This document shows positions 58,438-64,000 of a DNA stretch of 64,000 nucleotides, piece after piece. The position numbers were made by a program, and so were the translations under genes. Origin of the DNA: Fratercula arctica (lineage: Eukaryota; Chordata; Aves; Charadriiformes; Alcidae); contig CANTUZ010000025.1 of NCBI GenBank assembly GCA_947846985.1, forward strand, positions 10,042,100 through 10,106,099, read 5' to 3'. The notes below the pieces were generated by a model. That model did not search any database, was not told the origin of the DNA, and was given only the letters and a program-made list of their open reading frames with translations. The number at the start of each line of letters is the position of its first letter. Position 1 is the stretch's first letter.

Positions 58438-59309
58438 TAAGAGTGAGTTATTCATAGCTTGGAGGGCCCATGAAACATCAGGACATCTAGGGAGAGATGC
58501 AACGTACAGATGGGCTTGTGATTGAGGGGTGGACCTGACTATTGAGGCCATCATGCAGGTCACCCATGAATGCAAAACATGCGCCGCAATGAAGCGAGCC
58601 ACACAAGTAAAGTGTCCCTGGAATAGCAGGTGGTGGCTGGGATATCAATATGGTGAGGCCTGGTAGATTGACTATACTGCCACAAGCTTGCCAAGGCAAG
58701 TGCTGCGTGGAAGCAACTGCTGGGTGGCTAGAAACATACCCTGTAAACCACGCCACTGCTCAAAACACCATCCTGGGCCTTGAAAGGCTCGTTCTGTGGC
58801 AACAGGGCACCGCAGAAAGAATCGAGTCAGACAATGGGACTCATTTCCGAAACAACTTCATAGACTCCTGGGCCGAGAAACACGGCATTGATTGAGTGTA
58901 TCACATCCCCTATCACCCACAAACCTCTGGAAAGACTGAACGATATAATGGACTGTTAAAGACTATGCTGAGAGCATTGGGCGCTGGGGAATAGAAGCAC
59001 TGGGATGTAAAATTAGCAGAAGCCACTTGGCTGGTTAACACCAGAGGATCTGATAACCGACCTGGTCCTGCCCAAACACAGCCCCTACATATTGCGGGAG
59101 GAGATAAGGTCCCCATAGTGCACATAGGGAAGTGGCTGGGAAAGGCAGTGTGGGTTGCTCCTCCCTTGGGAAAAGGAAAACCCATTTGTGGGATTGTCTT
59201 CGCTCAAGGACACGGGTGTCCTTGGTGGGTAATGCAGAAGGATGGGGAAACCCATGCACCCACCACCATACACAAAATCATCCATTCCTTCACGTGGCAC
59301 ATCCACCTT
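58438..59309 (+). pseudogene. Integrase remnant of ERVL-like provirus
   Basis: Zinc-binding residues are visible: two His in HETSGH (58469-58486) and two Cys in CKTC (58571-58582). Of the catalytic triad, the first Asp (58670-58672) is two codons after an in-frame TAG at 58664, the second is in ESDNGTHF (58830-58832), and the Glu is in SGKTERYN (58938-58940). The last two are exactly 35 residues apart, the classic D35E spacing. A frameshift separates the first two Asp residues and a TGA lies near 58893. The C-terminal end is at about 59309. Non-functional. Confidence 0.83.
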
Positions 59310-61029
59310 TAAATAACAGTAACTCAATGATTAGCAGATTCTTAAGCCAATTGTCACAGAGTTATTTTAAAATATTATTTTACAATGAATTAGCGTTCTA
59401 TTCTCTGCCCAAGTAATTTTTTTTAAATCAGTCTTCTTTACAGGAGTATTCTATGGCTATAGACTATTCTATGGCTAGTAATGACACATTTAAGTCTGCA
59501 ACTAGAACACCAGAGAGGGGACTGCTGCAAGCATGCTTCTCTAATGATTTAAAAGGTATAAAGCACTGTGCGGTATTCAGCAGTAATGATACTCAGGGCA
59601 AAAATACCTGTTTCTGGTATGAGCAAAAACCCAAGTTCCTAGAATATCAGCAAATGTGCAAACTTAGAGCAAGTCAATTAATCTGCAACAGTGCCCATCT
59701 TTGGGGACAAAAAAAATGAGAATTACCGAAAAATAACTGACACGCTCAAGTTCTTACACTACCTGACTTAACAGTAACTTATATGTATATCTCTACCCAG
59801 CATCATTGCTTCATTAAGATTTAAAATAATAACATAAGTTGGAAGACAATCAGTACTCGAGGTGCTCTACTTTGTTATAGAAGGAGAGAAAAGCTACAAG
59901 AAGGTGTGGTTTCTTGAAGTACACACGCTATACTAAAGTTAACATTACAAGAGGCTCATAACCAGTACGGCTACATTCTCATAGCCAGCTACTGCAAGGA
60001 AGCAGCTATACCCACAACATAGTACCACTTTCTCCAGCATACCCTTCCCTCTGCAATTAAGATAACACCTTCTGGTCTGTTCCAACGTTACAAGTTGTAC
60101 TAAAGGAATGTCAGATACAGAGAATTCAGGATATAGCCCCAGGTCTATATATGAACAAACAAGGACAATCTGTGTACATTCAAAGGAAATCAATACAATA
60201 GACACTTTAAATCCTTACTGAACACAATATTACTTATTAAAAAGTCCTTCTTCCCAGTAGTCAGCTCCTACATCACCATAAAGCATGAAAGCATTACTGA
60301 AATGAGTCACAAATAATCCCCCAGACAAATTAGGTATTCAACCTAAAAAAAACCTGGCAATTTTCATCAAAATAAATACTGCAATTTGTCTCTGAAACAA
60401 AACTTTGGGGAATAGGTGAACAGCAAGTTCCCCAATCAGCTTGATAGGACGTTCAATCCAACAACAGTTTATACAGCAGACTGAGAAAAACTTTGCTCAA
60501 AGACTCCCACAAAATGAGGGTGCCTAGGCAATGTATTAAACTAAAAGATACATTTGGTAAATAATTGTAAATATTTTTAAGAACATTTGTCGTCAGTTCA
60601 TAATTTACATTTATGAAGTCAACAGGCAAATAATTAGTCAAGCTGTATTTCATATAAGTCAATAATGACTCTCTAAAGGGATATTAGAATATGTACTAAA
60701 GCAAGAGTAACTTGCTTTAGAGCAAGAATAACAGATTTTTCCATTTCGCTAGCTCTTCTAACTCCAGTAATTTAGAAAACAGTCAAGTTACCTTAGTAAA
60801 TTTCACTTCCATTTTTTCTTCCTGTTTAGCATGCTTCTAAAACTTAAGGCCTCATTAACATCTTTTGATTGATGCACCACCAATAAACAGCTACAACTGG
60901 TGCATCTGTCATCACTCTTTCAGTATACTGAGCATCTACAAGTACAAGAAAAAGATGACATCTTCCAAACACATAGAAATTCCTAGCCTCTACAAAGCAT
61001 GCAATAATTTTGATATTTAGTTGCTCCTT
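59310..61029. other. AT-rich spacer, no gene recognised (copy 2)
   Basis: Counterpart of 25206-26929. A minus-strand frame at 60844-61134 partly overlaps CR1 5' UTR and matches no known family. Confidence 0.5.
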
Positions 61030-61520
61030 AGGGAGTACAGCAGCCCAGAGCGCTGCAAACAGAGGTGCGGCCACTAGCAGCAGTTTGTGGTGCAGGGTGC
61101 CCGGGACGCTGCAGGGGCTGCTCTCAGTTTGCACACAGAAAGGCTGACTCCTGATTAGGGAGGATCCATCTCACAGAGAGCAGCAGATAGTGACATGGTA
61201 GTCGTCACAGCAGTTTTATTAACACAGCTGTGGTGCAGAGGGGACAGGCACTTATGCTGAGGACTGCGTGGGGCTGCTTGGAGATTGTGCAGCGATGGTC
61301 TCAACGTGAAGCAGGGCACACTCCCCAGCACTGATTGGTGGTGATAATGCCCTTGGCACACTGGAGGCCTCGATCCAAACAGAGTTGGGGCAGGCTGGGA
61401 GGATGACACTTCCCAGGTGTCGGGCTGCAGAGAGTGCCTGGGGCCTCTCTGTGGGACTGGGGGCAGTGGCGGCATCTCCTGTGAGAGAGATGTGCTCTGG
61501 TCAAGGTACTGAGTCACCAG

Positions 61521-62374
61521 GTGAAAGAGATGCAGGAAGAAGTGAGCAGGCTGCAAATCATCAGGGAGGACAATGAGGAGATTGACAGGGTCTTTGCAGA
61601 AACTCTGCAGAGACAACAGCCTGAGCCACACACAGCAAAGAAGGAGGGACAGCTAGAGACCATGGTCAAACAGGTAGCTGAGGGTGGCTATCAAGATGGA
61701 GAAGGCTGGAAGCTTGTGACTTCTGGAAAATGGAAGAAAGGCTCCTGCTCTACCTGCAGACCTGCAAGTGTGCCCTGGGCACTGGTGAGGACAAACAAGA
61801 TCCTTCAGGGTATGCATCAGAGACAGCTGAGCCCAAACCTTGTGTCTGCATGAAGGGAAAAAGGAAAGTGACGGTCACTGGAGATGCCCTCCCGTGGGGG
61901 ACAGAGGCACCTATCTGCTGACCCAAACTGATGTCTCGAGAGGTTTTTTGCTTGCCAGGGGCCAGGATCCGGGATGTTGCAAAGGGACTGCCAAGGCTTG
62001 TCTGGCCCTCAGACTACTATTACCCCTTCCTGCACTTCCATGTGGGCACCAATGTTACTGCCAGGGGTAACCTGGAGTATTTCACAAGTGACTACAGAAC
62101 TCTGTGGGTGAGGGTGAAGGGCACAGGGACCCAGGTGGTATTCTCCTCAATGCTGCCAGTGAGGAGGAAAGGCTCAGGTACAAGTGGACTCAGCTGGTGG
62201 GTCAAGACCTGTCTGTGTGGCTGGTGTCACAGGCAGGGCTTTGGCTCCTATGGCCATGGGACCCTCTTTGAGGAGCGAGGGCTACTGAGCAAGGATGGGA
62301 TACATCTGACAAAGTGGGGCAAGAGTGTTTTTGCAAACAGGCTTGCTAACCGAGTGAGGCGGGCTTTAAAGTAG
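61521..62374 (+). pseudogene. CR1 ORF1: coiled coil plus esterase-like domain
   Basis: The N-terminal part (61521-61853) is heptad-like, with MQEEVSRLQIIREDNEEID. The C-terminal part (61931-62374, different frame) has WPSDYYYPFLHFHVGTN and DGIHLTKWGKSVFANRL, the CR1 ORF1 esterase (SGNH-type) domain. DGIH supplies the catalytic Asp/His block. The expected Asp after GTN is Val here. ORF1p binds the element's RNA. A frameshift near 61860-61930 separates the two parts, so it is not expected to be active. Confidence 0.8.
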
Positions 62375-62474
62375 GTATGCCAGGGGAGGGTTACCGTAAC
62401 CTGAAGAGAAGTGAAGGCACAAGGGGCAGAACAAACATATCTGGGGGACAGCATGACAGGGGAGGCTCTCACAC

Positions 62475-62993
62475 TTGCCCTGTAAAAGCAATCAGCAATC
62501 CAGGAGATTTCTGGAGCATATAGAAGACTATTTCTTGATGCGGGTGATCAGTGAACTGACTAGGGAAAATGCACTGTTGGACCTGCTACTCACAAACAAG
62601 GAAGAACCGGTTGATGGTGTGAAGGTCGAGGGCAGCCTTGGCTGCAGCGACCATGAGACTGTGGAGTTTAAGATCCTGAGAGGCGTGATCAAGACAAACA
62701 GCAGAATTACAGCCCTGGACTTCAGAAGAGCAGATTTTGGCCTGTTCAGAGATCAGCTTGGCAGGATCCCATGGGAAATTGCCCTGGAGGGCAAGGGCGC
62801 CCAGGAGAGCAGGTTGATCTTCAAGGACAAACTCCTCAGAGCACAAGAACGGTCCATTTTCAATGTGCAGGAAGTTGAGCAAGTGTGGCAAAAGGCCAGC
62901 ATGGGTGAACAAGGAGCTCCTGACTGCGCTCAGACACAAAAAGGAAGTACACAGGAGGTAGAAGCAGGGGCATGCTACTTGGGAGGGATATAA
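62475..62993 (+). pseudogene. CR1 ORF2 endonuclease C-terminus and linker
   Basis: Open frame with SRRFLEHIEDYFLMRV, LLDLLLTNKEE and LGCSDHETVEFK, the C-terminal third of the APE-type endonuclease, including the SDH motif. The N-terminal two thirds, including the ETWW-type block, is missing. It is followed by the frameshifted linker. Confidence 0.82.
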
Positions 62994-63048
62994 AGACACT
63001 GCATGCGCAAGTAGAAATGCAGTCAGGAAAGCCGAAGCTCAGCTGGAG

Positions 63049-64000
63049 TTGAACCTAGCAAGGGAGGTGAAGGGCAACAAGAAAGGCCTCTCTAAGTACA
63101 TCAGTAGCAAAATGAAATCTAAGGAGAGCATGAGCTCATTGTTCAATGGGGCAGGGGACCTTGTGACAAGCGACAGGGAAAAGGCTGAGGTACTCTATGC
63201 CTTTTTTGCCTCATTTTTCACTGGTAAGGTCTGCCCTCAGACCTCCCAGGTCCTTGAGCATCCTAGCAGAGTCTGGGGGAGTGAAGCCGTAGCCACAGTA
63301 GAGGAAGAAAGAGTTAGGAATCACTTAACCCACTTGGACATACACAAGCCCGTGGGATCGGATGGCATGCATCTGAGAGTGCTGGAGGAGCTGGCCAATG
63401 TTGCTGTGAGGCTGCTCTCTATCATCTTTGAAAGGTCATGGCAATTGGAGGAGGTTCCTCGTGACTGGAAAAAGGCAGATGTCACACCCATCTTCAAGAA
63501 GGGCGGGAAGGAGGATCCAAGGAACTACAGGCCAGCCAGCCTCACCTCGGTCCCTGGAAAGGTTATGGAGCAAATCCTCTTAGAAGCCATTTCTAAACAC
63601 ATGAAGGAGGAGGAGGTGATTGGGAGCAGCCAAAATGGCTTTACCAAGGGCAAATCATGCCTTACCAACCTCATTGCTCTCTATGATGTGGTGACTGCTT
63701 CTGTTGACAAGGAGAGGGGAGTGGACGTTGTATACCAGTAACTAGCGGGGTCCCTCAGGGATCAGTACTGGAACCAATACTGTTTAATGTCTTCATTAAC
63801 AACCTGGATGAGGAGACAAAGTGCACTCTTGGCAAGTTTGCAGATGACACCAAATTGGGGGGGGGAGCAGTCAATGTGCTGGAGGGCAGGGCTGACTTTA
63901 AGAGGGACCTGGACAAGCTGGAGAAACGGGCTGACAGGAACCTCATGAAGTTCAACAAAAACAAATGCCAAGTCCTGCACCTGGGCTGGAATAACCCCTG
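63049..64000 (+). pseudogene. CR1 ORF2 reverse transcriptase with internal deletion
   Basis: Open 63049-63741: [76 protein letters not shown]. At VDVVY (63733-63738) the usual LDF...AFD segment is absent and the text resumes with [21 protein letters not shown] and the C-terminal region to the window edge. The missing stretch contains one catalytic Asp region, so the enzyme is dead. Confidence 0.85.

Larger units (their letters stand above)
54558..59309 (+). mobile_element. ERVL-like provirus interior (gag-pro-pol remnant, copy 2)
   Basis: Decayed class III-like endogenous retrovirus, plus strand. Order: primer-site-like stretch, leader with a CR1 3' scrap, gag-like region, protease, reverse transcriptase, RNase H, integrase. 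There is no env and no 3' LTR: AT-rich host-like sequence starts right after the integrase end at about 59310. Stops and frameshifts throughout mean no functional product. Class III is inferred from gene order, pol flavour and the 5-bp target duplications of related solo LTRs. Confidence 0.88.
41555..64000. repeat. Copy 2 of the ~22.5-kb duplicated segment (cleaner)
   Basis: Start of the right contig. It matches 7440-30034 throughout. Reading frames here are usually longer than in copy 1: UHRF2 exon intact, RT of the last CR1 open for 230 codons, provirus pro-RT open for nearly 300 codons. It continues past the end of the window. Confidence 0.93.
61030..64000 (+). mobile_element. CR1 LINE with 5' UTR, ORF1, and internally deleted ORF2 (copy 2)
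   Basis: Begins with GC-rich 5' UTR-like sequence, then ORF1, a shortened endonuclease and RT, running off the window end in C-terminal ORF2. Two deletions are visible: ORF1 stop (62374) is followed within about 100 bp by the endonuclease C-terminus, and VDVVY at 63737 passes straight to TSGVPQG. Keeping ORF1 and 5' UTR is unusual, since most CR1 copies are 5' truncated. Confidence 0.88.

Noticed and set aside
60844..61134. 96-codon minus-strand frame
   Set aside because: Overlaps CR1 5' UTR sequence, matches no known family and is broken in copy 1.
7440..64000. A genuine recent tandem duplication including part of UHRF2
   Set aside because: Differences follow homopolymer context and a contig-end gradient, the junction is a placeholder gap, and disabling mutations are shared. 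Contig overlap is simpler.

Overview
This window is vertebrate nuclear DNA and almost certainly from a bird. It is AT-rich, intronic or intergenic sequence packed with CR1 LINEs (3' ends with the avian octamer-type tail, ORF2 endonuclease/RT, and one ORF1 esterase), solo LTRs of class III (ERVL-like) retroviruses with 5-bp target duplications, and one decayed ERVL-like provirus. There are no bacterial-style operons, RNA genes or CRISPR arrays. The only host coding sequence I recognise is one internal exon of UHRF2 on the minus strand. It encodes the start of the tandem Tudor domain and appears twice, at 48663-48925 (intact) and 14543-14804 (broken by single-base indels). UHRF2 lies on chromosome Z in chicken, so Z linkage is a reasonable inference for this window.

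The dominant structure is a duplication across a gap. A run of exactly 500 N (41055-41554) separates two contigs. The right contig (41555-64000) repeats, in the same order and orientation, the segment 7440-30034 of the left contig, with a nearly constant offset of about 34.12 kb. The copies share the same solo LTRs, CR1 breakpoints, stop codons and UHRF2 exon. They differ mostly by one-base length changes in homopolymers, plus a few transitions. The left copy becomes steadily noisier from about 18 kb to the gap. I read this as a false duplication: two overlapping contigs or haplotigs placed in tandem, the left one ending in poorly polished sequence. It is probably not a biological tandem duplication.

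Layout. 1-3120: a minus-strand CR1 split by an antisense LTR, which is itself split by a younger sense solo LTR. 3552-4080: a minus-strand solo LTR with perfect 5-bp target duplications. 4086-7440: AT-rich sequence without a recognised gene. Then the duplicated block (copy 1 / copy 2): truncated LTR abutting a CR1 fragment (7446-8372 / 41561-42486); solo LTR (9851-10361 / 43970-44480); long minus-strand CR1 (10936-13398 / 45057-47516); UHRF2 exon; plus-strand CR1 with an internal deletion (17330-18945 / 51455-53067); minus-strand CR1 RT fragment; inverted LTR junction and ERVL-like gag-pro-pol remnant (19591-25205 / 53717-59309); AT-rich spacer; and a CR1 with 5' UTR, ORF1 and RT (26930-30390 / 61030-64000, running off the window). 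30395-41054 is left-contig-only sequence: noisy CR1s and LTRs, a degenerate tandem repeat, and a CR1 cut by the gap.

Nothing here looks like a new biological system. The observations most worth checking are the assembly duplication, the head-to-head LTR junction at the provirus, and the ORF1-bearing CR1 with precise internal deletions. All calls are by eye; element boundaries in the noisy tail are approximate.
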